Position numbers and translations under genes: made by a program | Origin: Marinibacterium anthonyi | GTDB lineage: Bacteria > Pseudomonadota > Alphaproteobacteria > Rhodobacterales > Rhodobacteraceae | DNA length: 64,000 nucleotides | NCBI GenBank assembly: GCA_003217735.2 | Contig: CP031585.1 | Coordinates: 5,287,501-5,351,500 of the forward strand | Direction: 5' to 3' | Shown here: in pieces, positions 34,442 to 44,087 of the stretch | How the letters are laid out: each line of letters begins with the position of its first letter | How positions within the stretch are numbered: position 1 is the first letter of the stretch | The notes under the pieces: model-generated | Database searches by the model: none | Seen by the model: the letters and a program-made list of their open reading frames with translations, nothing else | What the model was told of the DNA's origin: nothing

Positions 34442-37072
34442 GTGGCCGCAGTGACGCCGATGATGGAACAGTATCTGGAGATCAAGTCGGCCCATCCCGA
34501 TGCGTTGCTGTTCTATCGCATGGGCGATTTCTACGAGATGTTCTTTGACGATGCGGTGGCGGCGGCCGAGGCGCTGGACATCGCCCTGACCAAGCGCGGC
34601 AAGCACGAGGACGAAGACATCCCGATGTGCGGCGTTCCGGTGCACGCGGCCGAAGGATACCTGTTGACGCTGATCCGCAAGGGCTTTCGCGTGGCCGTGG
34701 GCGAACAGCTGGAAAGCCCGGCCGAGGCGAAGAAGCGCGGATCGAAATCCGTCGTCAAGCGCGATGTCGTGCGGCTGGTGACGCCCGGGACGCTGACCGA
34801 AGATGCGCTGCTGGAGGCGCGGCGGCACAATTTCCTGGCCGCCTATGCACAGGTGCGCGACGACGCGGCGCTGGCCTGGGCCGATATTTCCACCGGCGCG
34901 TTCCACGTGATGCCCCTGCCCCAGGCACGGCTTGGCCCGGAACTGGCGCGGCTGGCTCCGGCGGAATTGCTGGTGAGCGAGGCCAGTGAGTCCCATTTTA
35001 AAGACATTGTCTCAGATATGGTCGTTCCGATGACGCCCCTGTCGCGGGCCAGTTTCGATTCCACCGGCGGCGAAAACCGGTTGTGCGACCTGTTCGGCGT
35101 GTCGACGCTGGACGCCTTTGGCACCTTCACCCGGCCCGAGGTATCGGCCATGGGCGCGCTGATCGATTACCTGGACATCACGCAGAAAGGGAAGCTGCCC
35201 CTTTTGCAGCCGCCCTTGCGCGATCGGGCCGAACGCAACGTTCAGATCGACGCCGCCACGCGGCGGAACCTGGAACTGACCCATGCGCTGTCGGGCGGGC
35301 GGGCCGGATCGCTGTTGTCGGTGATCGACCGGACCCTGACGCCGGGCGGCGCGCGGTTGCTGGAACAACGTCTGTCAAGCCCGTCGCGGGACCTGGACGT
35401 GATCCACGACCGGCTTGCGGCGCTGGACCTGCTGATCACCGACCCGCTGCTGCGCGACGACCTGCGGGCCGTGCTGCGCAAGACGCCGGACCTGGACCGC
35501 GCCCTGTCGCGCCTGTCGCTGGACCGGGGGGGGCCACGCGACCTGACGTCGGTCCGGGCGGCACTGGTGCACGGCACGTGTCTGGCTGAGCGCGCCGCCG
35601 GAACCGGGTTTCTGGCCGAGGCGCTGGCGGCGCTGACAGGCTTTTCCGAGCTGAGCGAGCACCTGGAGGCCGCGTTGATCGCCGAACCGCCGTTGCTGGC
35701 GCGCGATGGCGGGTTCATCGCCGAAGGCTACAACGCCGAATTGGACGAGGCGCGGACCCTGCGCGACGAAGGCCGGGGCGTGATCGCCCGGATGCAGCAG
35801 GACTACATCGCGCAGACGGGGATCAATTCGCTGAAGATCAAGCACAACAACGTGCTGGGCTACTTCATCGAAACCACGGCGACCCATGCCGAAAGGATGC
35901 TGTCGGCGCCGCTGTCGGATACCTTCATCCATCGCCAGACCACCGCCAACCAGGTGCGGTTCACCACCGTGCCGCTGTCGGAGATGGAGACCAAGATCCT
36001 CAACGCCGGCGCCCGCGCGCTGGAGATCGAAAAACGGCTGTTCGAAGAGCTGCGCCGCGCCATCCTGGCCGAGGCGCCGCGCCTGCACCAGGCGGCCCGC
36101 GCATTGGCCGAGATCGACCTGGCCGCGGGCCTTGCCGACCTGGCGTCGGCCGAGAACTGGACGCGGCCGCAGGTCGACGGATCGCGCGCCTTCGAAATCG
36201 AGGCGGGACGCCATCCGGTGGTCGAGGCCAGCCTGCGCCGCGAGGGCGCGCCGTTCGTGGCCAACGATTGCGACCTGACGGCGGATCATGGCGCGGCGAT
36301 CCATCTGCTGACCGGTCCGAACATGGCCGGCAAGTCGACCTATCTGCGCCAGAACGCGCTGATCGCGCTGCTGGCGCAGATGGGCAGCTATGTGCCCGCC
36401 GACAGGGCCCATATCGGCTGTGTCAGCCAGATCTTTTCCCGCGTCGGCGCGGCCGATGACCTGGCGCGGGGGCGGTCGACCTTCATGGTGGAAATGGTGG
36501 AAACCGCCGCCATCCTGAACCAGGCGGACGATACCGCGCTGGTGATCCTGGACGAGATCGGGCGCGGCACGGCGACCTATGACGGGTTGTCGATCGCCTG
36601 GGCGACGCTGGAACACCTGCACGCGACGAACCGCTGCCGCGCGCTGTTCGCCACCCATTACCACGAGCTGACCCAGCTGGCCGGCAAGCTGGAGGGCGTG
36701 GAAAACGCCACCGTCGCCGTGAAGGAATGGGAAGGCGAGGTGATTTTCCTGCACGAGGTCCGGCTGGGCGCCGCCGATCGGTCCTATGGCGTGCAGGTCG
36801 CTCAGCTGGCGGGCCTTCCGGCTTCGGTCGTGGCGCGTGCGCGGACCGTGCTTGAGGCTCTGGAAAAAGGCGACCGCGAAGGTGCGGCGAAACCCAAGGC
36901 GCTGATCGACGATCTGCCCCTGTTTGCCGCGGCGACGCCGGCGCCCGCACCGCCGGCCAGGCCCGCGCCAAGCCCGGTTCTGGACCTGCTGGACACGATC
37001 CACCCCGACGACCTTTCGCCCCGGGACGCGCTTGAACTGATTTATCGCCTCAAGGACGCACGCAAGGGTTGA
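34442..37072 (+). CDS. mutS: DNA mismatch repair protein MutS
   Basis: 876 residues. Recognises mismatches. Mismatch-binding FYRMGDFYEMFF at about 22-33 (Phe-x-Glu motif), HNNVLGYFIETTATH of the lever/clamp region, Walker A GPNMAGKSTYLRQN, DDLARGRSTFMVEM, Walker B ALVILDEIGRGTATYDG, and the GTATYDGLSIAWA helix. The start GTG 34442 follows AGGGG; an ATG at 34460 is possible. Downstream is a response regulator gene in the same direction. Confidence 0.97.
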   Translation: MAAVTPMMEQYLEIKSAHPDALLFYRMGDFYEMFFDDAVAAAEALDIALTKRGKHEDEDIPMCGVPVHAAEGYLLTLIRKGFRVAVGEQLESPAEAKKRGSKSVVKRDVVRLVTPGTLTEDALLEARRHNFLAAYAQVRDDAALAWADISTGAFHVMPLPQARLGPELARLAPAELLVSEASESHFKDIVSDMVVPMTPLSRASFDSTGGENRLCDLFGVSTLDAFGTFTRPEVSAMGALIDYLDITQKGKLPLLQPPLRDRAERNVQIDAATRRNLELTHALSGGRAGSLLSVIDRTLTPGGARLLEQRLSSPSRDLDVIHDRLAALDLLITDPLLRDDLRAVLRKTPDLDRALSRLSLDRGGPRDLTSVRAALVHGTCLAERAAGTGFLAEALAALTGFSELSEHLEAALIAEPPLLARDGGFIAEGYNAELDEARTLRDEGRGVIARMQQDYIAQTGINSLKIKHNNVLGYFIETTATHAERMLSAPLSDTFIHRQTTANQVRFTTVPLSEMETKILNAGARALEIEKRLFEELRRAILAEAPRLHQAARALAEIDLAAGLADLASAENWTRPQVDGSRAFEIEAGRHPVVEASLRREGAPFVANDCDLTADHGAAIHLLTGPNMAGKSTYLRQNALIALLAQMGSYVPADRAHIGCVSQIFSRVGAADDLARGRSTFMVEMVETAAILNQADDTALVILDEIGRGTATYDGLSIAWATLEHLHATNRCRALFATHYHELTQLAGKLEGVENATVAVKEWEGEVIFLHEVRLGAADRSYGVQVAQLAGLPASVVARARTVLEALEKGDREGAAKPKALIDDLPLFAAATPAPAPPARPAPSPVLDLLDTIHPDDLSPRDALELIYRLKDARKG

Positions 37073-37136
37073 TTCGTTCGACAGGGCGCCGGGATTGGGC
37101 TTAGATAAGCCAGGGTTCAGCAAAGGAGGAGATCTT

Positions 37137-37556
37137 GTGCGGATTCTGATCCTGGAAGACGACACCGAATTCTCCGAGTTGCTGCAGATGGACCTTGAGG
37201 GAAGCGGCCATCAGGTCGACCTGTGCGAAACCGGAACAGAGGCGTTCGACAAGCTTGAAGACGCCCCCTACGACCTGCTGATCGCCGATATCTACATCTG
37301 GAGGGAAGGCAGCGTTCGCACCGATGGCGGGCTGCTGGTGACCGGGCGGATGAGCGCGCTGCGCCTGTCCGACAAGACCGATCCGCGCGCGGCGATGAAG
37401 ATCATCGTGATGTCGGGCGCGGTCAGCCGGCCGGGGCAAAGCCATATCCTGGAAGTCGCCGCGACCATGGGTGCCGACGCGGTTCTGGCCAAGCCGTTTT
37501 CATCCGACGACCTGCACCGCACCATCAACAGGCTGATGCCCGATCAGGCGTCCTGA
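37137..37556 (+). CDS. Single-domain response regulator
   Basis: 139 residues, a receiver domain only: acidic pair (LEDD near 7), phospho-acceptor D in LLIADIYIWREG, MSG and LAKPF near the end with the conserved Lys. The loop after the Asp (YIWREGSVRTDGG) is longer than usual. GTG 37137 follows AAAGGAGGA at ideal distance. Its last 13 bases overlap the 3' end of the convergent hybrid kinase gene, the likely partner. Confidence 0.88.
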   Translation: MRILILEDDTEFSELLQMDLEGSGHQVDLCETGTEAFDKLEDAPYDLLIADIYIWREGSVRTDGGLLVTGRMSALRLSDKTDPRAAMKIIVMSGAVSRPGQSHILEVAATMGADAVLAKPFSSDDLHRTINRLMPDQAS

Positions 37557-39709
37557 CGCGGGCTGACGTCGCGCAGGGCGGCCGACAGGTCTTCGGGCAT
37601 GCAGGGCTTTTGCATAACGCGGAAGGGCACCGTGTCGTCCGGATCGGTGGCCGGGCCGACGTAGCCGGACATCAGGACGATGCCGCTTTCGGGATGCTGT
37701 TCATGCACCTTGCGCGCCAGTTCGATGCCGTCGATCCCGCCGGGCATGACCACATCGCTGATCAGGATGTCAAAGCGCAGGCCCTGCGCGATCAGCGCCA
37801 TCGCCGCCACCCCGCTGGACGCTTCGATCACCTGATAGCCCAGATCTTCCAGCATCTGGCTCATGACCTCCAGCAGGTCGGTTTCGTCCTCGACCAGAAG
37901 GATGGTTTCGCCCGCGCCGCGCAGGACCTTCTGGCGGGCCTGGGGCGCTTCGCGCAGGTCTCCTTCGGCGCCGCGCGGCAGGATCATGCGAACGGTGGTG
38001 CCACGGCCCAGGTCGGAATACATCTGCATTTCGCCACGCGATTGCTGGACGAACCCATAAACCATGGCCAGGCCCAGCCCGGTACCGCCACTTGACGCCT
38101 TGGTGGTAAAGAAGGGATCGGTGGCGCGGCGGCGGATCTCGACCGACATGCCGGGGCCGTTGTCCATCACCGTCAACTCGGCAAAGCGCAGGTCGCCCGG
38201 CTTGCCTTCGGTCTCGACATTCTGGCGCCCCAGAAGCGCCGCGTTGGTCGTCGTCACGCTGCGGGCGGAAATTCGGATCATGTCGCCGACACCGCTGAAG
38301 CGGATCGCATCCCGGCTGTTGATCACCAGGTTGAGCAGCGCGTTTTCCAGCTGCGCGGGATCGCAGTGAACCATCAGCCCGGGTTCTCCCGCGTCGAATT
38401 CCAGCGCGATGCTGGCGTCCACGGCGGGACGGGCCAGATGTTTGAATTCCTCAAAGACCTCGGCCACCCGGCGCGACCGGCTTTGCCCGGGCTGACGCTT
38501 GGCGAAGGTCAGCAACCGCGATGTCAGCTCGCGCCCACGCATGACGGTGGACAGCGCCCGGTTCAGCATTGCGTGGGCTTTTTCCTTGTCCGAAGATTTC
38601 TGCGCCAGCTCGACGGCATACAGGATCGTGGCCAGCAGGTTGTTGAAATCATGCGCCATGCCGCCCGTCAGCTGGCCCAGGGCGTCCAGGCGGCTGTTGC
38701 GTTCAATCTGCTGGCGGTTCTTTTCCTGGCTGGTGACGTCGTCCATCAGGAGGATGGCGGCCAGTTCGCCGGTCCCGGTTTCGACCGGGGCGCTGGCGAT
38801 ATAGACGTAAGTGTCGCTGTCCTGGCTTCGCCGGCTGTGCATCAGCATCGTGTCGCCCGTGATGCGCGGCCCGTTCAGCGCCCGGTCCACAAGGTCTGGC
38901 CCGGTCAGCTTGTCCTCCGGGTGTTCGGGCCAGGCGAATTCAAGATGGTCCGGCCAGGAAAGCGGTGCTTCGCCCAGGCGCAGCAGCGCCCGCGCGTTCG
39001 GGTTGGCCAGGATGATCCGTCCGCCCGCATCCAGGCCGATCAGCGACCCCGACAATGCGGAAAACACGGCCGTCAGCCGGCTTTCGCGTTCCAGCGACAG
39101 CCGGTATTCGCGCCGCATCAGCACCATGAAGCCGATCAGAACCAGGACAAGGGCCAGCGCCCCGGCCATGTTCTGCATCCGCAGGACCGATATCAGTTCG
39201 ATTATGCGCGCGCTCATCGCGGTGCGCGTCAGGGCCAGGGTGTACTGAAGCTGCGTCGCCGCGGGGGCATCGTCATAGCGCACAAGCGCATCGATCTCGC
39301 GGACCGACAAGCCGCTGTCGTGCGCGGCCAGAACCTCGTCCACGGCGGCGCCGTAGGTTTCGGCGGCATGGCGGATGTCGGTCATGTCCAGCGTCAGCCC
39401 GGCGTCTTCGACCAGTGCCGTCAGCCTGTCGACCAGCGTGATGGCGATGTCGGCTTTGGCCTTCGCGTCGGTGCAATAATGGTCTTCGCCAGGGCGGATC
39501 ACGCAATTCTTGAAGTCGTGGATCATCCCGTCGAAACCGATGGTCGCCAGAAGCTGCTGGGCGGCGATGTCGAATTCAAGCTCGGTCTCGCGCAGGGTCG
39601 ATGCGGTATTGCCGACACGCCAGTAGGACCAGCCGAAGAACCCCACCACCGCGATCACGGCAACCGCCCCGATCGCCACGTCCTGCGTCAAGGTCAGTCG
39701 GCGCTTCAT
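37544..39709 (-). CDS. Hybrid histidine kinase with C-terminal receiver
   Basis: 721 residues. Two membrane helices (about 10-30 and near 185-205) enclose a periplasmic helical sensor region. A PAS-like domain follows, then the kinase core with GGMAHDFNNLLATI (phospho-His), an ATPase domain (NLVINSRDAI, DNGPGM, GGTGLGLAMVYGFVQQ), and a receiver with ILISDVVMPGGIDG and MQKPC. ATG 39709 follows GGGAGAGGG; the frame extends further upstream, but this start has the better site. Converges with and overlaps the single-domain response regulator gene by 13 bases. Confidence 0.92.
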   Translation of the reverse strand: MKRRLTLTQDVAIGAVAVIAVVGFFGWSYWRVGNTASTLRETELEFDIAAQQLLATIGFDGMIHDFKNCVIRPGEDHYCTDAKAKADIAITLVDRLTALVEDAGLTLDMTDIRHAAETYGAAVDEVLAAHDSGLSVREIDALVRYDDAPAATQLQYTLALTRTAMSARIIELISVLRMQNMAGALALVLVLIGFMVLMRREYRLSLERESRLTAVFSALSGSLIGLDAGGRIILANPNARALLRLGEAPLSWPDHLEFAWPEHPEDKLTGPDLVDRALNGPRITGDTMLMHSRRSQDSDTYVYIASAPVETGTGELAAILLMDDVTSQEKNRQQIERNSRLDALGQLTGGMAHDFNNLLATILYAVELAQKSSDKEKAHAMLNRALSTVMRGRELTSRLLTFAKRQPGQSRSRRVAEVFEEFKHLARPAVDASIALEFDAGEPGLMVHCDPAQLENALLNLVINSRDAIRFSGVGDMIRISARSVTTTNAALLGRQNVETEGKPGDLRFAELTVMDNGPGMSVEIRRRATDPFFTTKASSGGTGLGLAMVYGFVQQSRGEMQMYSDLGRGTTVRMILPRGAEGDLREAPQARQKVLRGAGETILLVEDETDLLEVMSQMLEDLGYQVIEASSGVAAMALIAQGLRFDILISDVVMPGGIDGIELARKVHEQHPESGIVLMSGYVGPATDPDDTVPFRVMQKPCMPEDLSAALRDVSPRQDA

Positions 39710-39838
39710 ACCCTCTCCCAAGGCGAACAAGGCGCACCCGTCCAGCGGGTGCGCCTTGTTCAAGCATCGTTCAAAAAGTGTCCCGCGTCCATGGTGTTTG
39801 CAATGAATGCAAGGCCCGGGGACGCAAGGGAAGCGGTG

Positions 39839-40402
39839 TCAGCCGCCCGTGTTCGACGACACGCCCACCTGCGCAGGGCGCAGCAGCCGGTCGTGCAGCA
39901 TGCAGCCTTCGGCCGAAACCTGGATGATCTCGCCCGCCTTGGTGCCGGGCACCGGGGCTTCGAACATGGCCTGGTGGACCTGCGGATCGAACTTGTCGCC
40001 GACCTGCGGCGAGATCAGCTTGAACCCATGCTTGCTGAACACGTTCAGCAGTTCGCGCATGGTCAGTTCGACCCCTTCGATCAGCGCCGACGCCACGGCG
40101 CGCTGTTCGTCGGTGGCCGATTCCACCGCGCGCTTCATGTTGTCATAGACCGGGAGCATGTCACGCGCGAGCTTGGAGCCGCCGTAATTCTCGGCCTCGC
40201 GCCGGTCCTTTTCAGACCGCTTCCGGGCGTTTTCGGCATCGGCCAGCGCGCGCATGAACCTGTCGCGCAGCTCGTCCCGTTCCGCCCTGAGCGCGTCCAG
40301 CTCGATCTCTACCGGATCCGCCTCGTCCGTATTGGCGGCATATTCCTCGGCCTCCGCGGCCTCGATGTCATCCAGGAAATCGTCGTTCTTCGGCTCTGCC
40401 AT
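39839..40402 (-). CDS. grpE: Heat shock co-chaperone GrpE
   Basis: 187 residues. Nucleotide exchange factor for DnaK. A long acidic N-terminal helix and coiled coil (DEADPVEIELDALRAERDELRDRFMRALADAENARKR), then the beta domain (MTMRELLNVFSKHGFKLISPQVGDKFDP, FEAPVPGTKAGEIIQVSAEGCMLHDRLLRPAQVGVS). Follows hrcA by 9 bases in the same operon. Confidence 0.97.
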   Translation of the reverse strand: MAEPKNDDFLDDIEAAEAEEYAANTDEADPVEIELDALRAERDELRDRFMRALADAENARKRSEKDRREAENYGGSKLARDMLPVYDNMKRAVESATDEQRAVASALIEGVELTMRELLNVFSKHGFKLISPQVGDKFDPQVHQAMFEAPVPGTKAGEIIQVSAEGCMLHDRLLRPAQVGVSSNTGG

Positions 40403-40411
40403 TCTTCACCT

Positions 40412-41473
40412 CTAGCTTCGGTCGGAAATCAGCCGTCCGACCAGCTGTGCCGTATAATCCACGATCGGCACGATCCGTCCGTAGTTCAGCCGCGTTGGGC
40501 CGATGACGCCCACCGCACCGATAATCTTTCGATCCGCGTTCATATAAGGAGAGACCACCAGAGAGGAACCCGAAAGCGAAAAAAGTTTGTTCTCGGAGCC
40601 GATAAAAATGCGCACTCCGTCGCCTTCTTCGGTCAGATCGAGGAACTCTGCAATATCGCGCTTGCGTTCCAGATCGTCGAACAGCGTGCGAATGCGCTCG
40701 ATCTCGTCCCCGCCGCCTTCGCCCAGCAGGTTGGACCGGCCGCGCACGATCAGACGTTCCGCGCCCTCGCCCGAATTCGCCCAGACCGCCAGGCCGCTTT
40801 CGACCAGCTGATGGGCCAGCGTGTCGATCTGTTGCCGGCGGACCGAGATTTCGTCGCCGATGGCGCCGCGCAGTTCCGTCAGCGTGCGCCCGTCGATCAG
40901 CGCATTCAGGAAATTCGCCGCCTCGCGCATCGAACTGGGGGTCTGGCCCGGTGGCGGATGGAACAGGCGGTTTTCCACGTGCCCGTCCGAGAACACCAGC
41001 ACCACAAGCGCCCGGTCCGGCGACAGCGACACGAATTCGATATGGCGCAGCCCGGCCTCGTGCTTGGGCGTCAGAACCAGCGATGCGCTTTGCGTGACCC
41101 CCGACAGCGCCGCGCCCACCTTGTCCAGCAATTGCGTGACGTCGGTGGAATTGCCCGACACCGTCGCTTCGATCTTCTCGCGGTCGGTCACGGTGACGTC
41201 GTCGACCTCAAGCAGGGTATCGACGAACATCCGCAGGCCCTTTTGCGTCGGCACGCGGCCGGCGCTGATATGCGGGCTGTCCAGAAGGCCCAGGTATTCC
41301 AGGTCCTGCATGGTGTTGCGGATCGTCGCGGCCGACACTTTTTCCGACAGCGTGCGGGTCAACGTGCGGCTGCCGACCGGGTCGCCGGTTTCAAGATAGC
41401 TTTCCACGACGCGACGAAAAACCTCGCGCGAGCGGTCGTTCAAGCTTTCCAACAATTCGCTGGTAATGGTCAT
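40412..41473 (-). CDS. hrcA: Heat-inducible transcription repressor HrcA
   Basis: 353 residues. Represses heat-shock genes by binding CIRCE elements. The N-terminal winged helix ([60 protein letters not shown]) is diagnostic; the rest is the IDD-containing dimer domain. ATG 41473 is preferred over 41500, giving [12 protein letters not shown] promoter with -35 TTGACC and -10 TTTAAT precedes it. No CIRCE inverted repeat was found in this upstream region, so autoregulation is not supported here. Confidence 0.96.
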   Translation of the reverse strand: MTITSELLESLNDRSREVFRRVVESYLETGDPVGSRTLTRTLSEKVSAATIRNTMQDLEYLGLLDSPHISAGRVPTQKGLRMFVDTLLEVDDVTVTDREKIEATVSGNSTDVTQLLDKVGAALSGVTQSASLVLTPKHEAGLRHIEFVSLSPDRALVVLVFSDGHVENRLFHPPPGQTPSSMREAANFLNALIDGRTLTELRGAIGDEISVRRQQIDTLAHQLVESGLAVWANSGEGAERLIVRGRSNLLGEGGGDEIERIRTLFDDLERKRDIAEFLDLTEEGDGVRIFIGSENKLFSLSGSSLVVSPYMNADRKIIGAVGVIGPTRLNYGRIVPIVDYTAQLVGRLISDRS

Positions 41474-41498
41474 CTGTGAAACCTTGCCTTGGGACCCC

Positions 41499-41526
41499 AT
41501 TAAATTCCACGGGCTTCAAAGGTCAA
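41499..41526 (-). promoter_or_regulatory. Predicted sigma-70 promoter of hrcA-grpE
   Basis: Minus strand: -35 TTGACC (41521-41526), 16-base spacer, -10 TTTAAT (41499-41504); transcription would start near 41492, about 19 bases before the hrcA ATG. The promoter lies in the 113-base gap to divergent rph. Confidence 0.5.
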
Positions 41527-41586
41527 TCAGGGTTGCGCCGGGACCTTGCCGGGGTCTATCCCGTGCGCGTCAACAAAGGATTGCCC

Positions 41587-42300
41587 ATGCGCCCCTCTGG
41601 TCGAGATTTAAGCGAAATGCGCCCGGTTTCAATCGAGACAGGGTTCACGAAACATGCCGAAGGTTCGGTCCTGATCAAGGTCGGCGACACCCACGTGCTG
41701 TGTACCGCCACGATCGAGGACCGCGTGCCTCCTTTCATCAAGGGCTCTGGCCTGGGCTGGGTGACGGCCGAATACGGCATGTTGCCGCGCGCCACCAACA
41801 CCAGGATGCGCCGGGAAGCCACCCAAGGCAAGCAGGGCGGCCGCACGGTCGAGATCCAGCGCCTGATCGGGCGCAGCCTGCGCGCCGGTGTCGACCGGGT
41901 TGCCCTGGGCGAACGCCAGATTTCCATCGACTGCGACGTGCTGCAGGCCGACGGCGGCACCCGCTGCGCGTCGATCACCGGCGGCTGGGTGGCGCTGCGG
42001 CTGGCGGTCAACAAGCTGATGAAGACCGGTGACGTGCGCACTGATCCGCTGATTTCCCCTGTCGCCGCCGTAAGTTGCGGGATCTACGCCGGTCAGCCGG
42101 TGCTGGACCTGGATTACCCGGAAGACAGCGAAGCCGGGGTCGACGGCAATTTCGTCATGCTGGGCGATGGCCGCATGATCGAAGTGCAGATGTCGGCCGA
42201 AGGCGCCACCTATTCGCGCGACCAGATGAACACTCTGCTGGACCTGGCCGACAAGGGCGTCAAGGAGCTGGCGGCCGCCCAGCTGGCCGCCGTCGCATGA
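41587..42300 (+). CDS. rph: Ribonuclease PH
   Basis: 237 residues. Phosphorolytic 3'-5' exoribonuclease that trims tRNA and rRNA ends. [52 protein letters not shown] (phosphate binding) and [18 protein letters not shown] are clear. ATG 41587 gives the family start; the frame extends upstream to 41476 into hrcA leader sequence. Its stop overlaps the rdgB start (ATGA). Confidence 0.97.
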   Translation: MRPSGRDLSEMRPVSIETGFTKHAEGSVLIKVGDTHVLCTATIEDRVPPFIKGSGLGWVTAEYGMLPRATNTRMRREATQGKQGGRTVEIQRLIGRSLRAGVDRVALGERQISIDCDVLQADGGTRCASITGGWVALRLAVNKLMKTGDVRTDPLISPVAAVSCGIYAGQPVLDLDYPEDSEAGVDGNFVMLGDGRMIEVQMSAEGATYSRDQMNTLLDLADKGVKELAAAQLAAVA

Positions 42301-42908
42301 CGCGCCGGTTCGAAGGCGACAAGCTGCTGATCGCCACCCACAACAAGGGCAAGCTGGAAGAGATGGCCGCCCTGCTGGAACCCTACGGGGTTTCGGTCGT
42401 GGGGGCCGCCGACCTGGACCTGCCCGAGCCGGAAGAAACCGAAGACAATTTTGTCGGAAACGCCCGGATCAAGGCCCATTCCGCGGCCAAGGCCACCGGT
42501 CTGCCGGCGCTTTCGGACGATTCCGGCATTGCCATCGACGCCCTGGGCGGTGCCCCGGGCGTTTACACTGCCGACTGGGCTGAAACGCCTGACGGTCGCG
42601 ATTTCGTGATGGCGATGGAACGCACCCACCGCGAGCTTGAGGCGGCGAACGCCCCCTTCCCGCGCACCGCGCAATTCTGCTGCACGCTGGTGTTGGCCTG
42701 GCCCGATGGTCATGACGAAGTCTATGAAGGCGTGATGCCCGGACAGGTCGTGTGGCCCATGCGCGGCGATCAGGGTCATGGGTATGACCCGATTTTCGTG
42801 CCCGATGGGTATGACATCACCTTCGGCCAGATGGACCGCTGGGAAAAGAACAAGATCTCGCACCGGGCGAAAGCCACGGCGCAGTTCATCGCGGCCAATT
42901 TTGGCTGA
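42297..42908 (+). CDS. rdgB: dITP/XTP pyrophosphatase (HAM1 family)
   Basis: 203 residues. Removes non-canonical purine nucleotides to keep them out of [21 protein letters not shown] is the nucleotide-binding start, ETGDN-like [41 protein letters not shown] with the catalytic Asp, and [12 protein letters not shown]. Overlaps rph by 4 bases and hemW by 8. Confidence 0.96.
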   Translation: MTRRFEGDKLLIATHNKGKLEEMAALLEPYGVSVVGAADLDLPEPEETEDNFVGNARIKAHSAAKATGLPALSDDSGIAIDALGGAPGVYTADWAETPDGRDFVMAMERTHRELEAANAPFPRTAQFCCTLVLAWPDGHDEVYEGVMPGQVVWPMRGDQGHGYDPIFVPDGYDITFGQMDRWEKNKISHRAKATAQFIAANFG

Positions 42909-44064
42909 AGACTGGCAGTCCGGCGGCTTTGGGCTGTATGTCCACTGGCCGTTCTGCGCCGCCAAATGCCCCTATTGCGACTTCAACTCGCATGTCTCGC
43001 GCCAGATCGACGAAAAGGTCTGGCGCGACGCCTATCTATCAGAAATCAAACGCGTATCGGCGGAATCTTCGGACAAGGTCCTGAACACGATCTTCTTCGG
43101 GGGCGGGACACCGTCGCTGATGTCGCCCGATCTGGTCGCCGAGATCATCGAAGCCGCGCGACGCGGTTGGCGCTGGTCGAACGACGTTGAAATCACGCTG
43201 GAAGCCAATCCCGGTTCGGTCGAGGCCGGCCGCTTTGCCGGCTACCGGATGGCCGGGGTGAACCGGGTCAGCATGGGGGTCCAGGCCCTGAACGACCGCG
43301 ACTTGCGGCGGCTGGGCCGGATCCATTCCGTGGCCGAGGCGAAGGCCGCGTTCGACATTGCGCGGGCCGAATTCGACCGGGTGAGTTTCGACCTGATCTA
43401 TGCCCGGCAGGACCAGTCGCTGGATGATTGGCGGTCGGAATTGTCCGAAGCGCTGGACATGGCGATCGATCACCTGTCGCTGTACCAGCTGACGATCGAA
43501 GACGGCACCGCCTTTGCCGACCGGTTTCGCGCCGGTGGATTGCGCGGCCTGCCCGCCGACGACCTGGCCGCCGACATGTACGATGTCACGCAGGAGGTCT
43601 GCGCGGCGCATGGCATGCCGGCTTACGAAGTGTCGAATCATGCGCGATCCGGCGCGGAATCCCGGCACAATCTGATCTATTGGCACTACGGCGATTACGC
43701 CGGGATCGGCCCCGGTGCGCATGGGCGGCTGACGCTTGGCGGTCAGCGTTTTGCCACCGAAGCGCCGCGTGCGCCCGGCGCCTGGCTGAATGCGGTCACG
43801 TCCGGCGCAGGCGAATTGCCACGGGATGCGCTAAGCCCACAGGATCAGGCCATAGAATACCTTATGATGTGTCTTAGGTTGACCAAAGGCCTAGATATGA
43901 CCCGTTTTTCGCGGATTTCGGGGGCGGAATTACCCGAAACCCGTCTGAATTCACTGTCAGAGATGGGGCTGATCACCCGCCAGGGCCCAATTCTGAAGAC
44001 CACACCACAAGGACGGTTGGTTCTGAATTCGGTCCTGGCCGAATTGTTGCGCGATCTGGCGTGA
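42901..44064 (+). CDS. hemW: Heme chaperone HemW (radical SAM, formerly coproporphyrinogen III oxidase-like)
   Basis: 387 residues. Radical-SAM cluster motif CAAKCPYC (C-x3-C-x2-C) near residue 18, the GGGTPSL segment, and HNLIYWHYGDY, whose HN-x2-YW is the heme-binding motif of HemW rather than HemN. Delivers heme to respiratory proteins. The start is a TTG at 42901, inside the last codons of rdgB, giving an N-terminus of [19 protein letters not shown] that fits the family. Confidence 0.94.
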   Translation: MAEDWQSGGFGLYVHWPFCAAKCPYCDFNSHVSRQIDEKVWRDAYLSEIKRVSAESSDKVLNTIFFGGGTPSLMSPDLVAEIIEAARRGWRWSNDVEITLEANPGSVEAGRFAGYRMAGVNRVSMGVQALNDRDLRRLGRIHSVAEAKAAFDIARAEFDRVSFDLIYARQDQSLDDWRSELSEALDMAIDHLSLYQLTIEDGTAFADRFRAGGLRGLPADDLAADMYDVTQEVCAAHGMPAYEVSNHARSGAESRHNLIYWHYGDYAGIGPGAHGRLTLGGQRFATEAPRAPGAWLNAVTSGAGELPRDALSPQDQAIEYLMMCLRLTKGLDMTRFSRISGAELPETRLNSLSEMGLITRQGPILKTTPQGRLVLNSVLAELLRDLA

Positions 44065-44087
44065 CCTTTGGGCGGCTTTGCGGCCGC

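Noticed and set aside
35375-37165. 596-codon minus-strand frame over mutS
   Set aside because: Antisense to conserved mutS codons; no domain visible.
38366-41479. 1037-codon plus-strand open frame
   Set aside because: Antisense to the hybrid kinase, grpE and hrcA, which have clear motifs; composition is that of a shadow frame.
41474-41586. CIRCE element (TTAGCACTC-N9-GAGTGCTAA) expected near hrcA
   Set aside because: Neither half could be found in the hrcA-rph gap, so HrcA autoregulation is not annotated.
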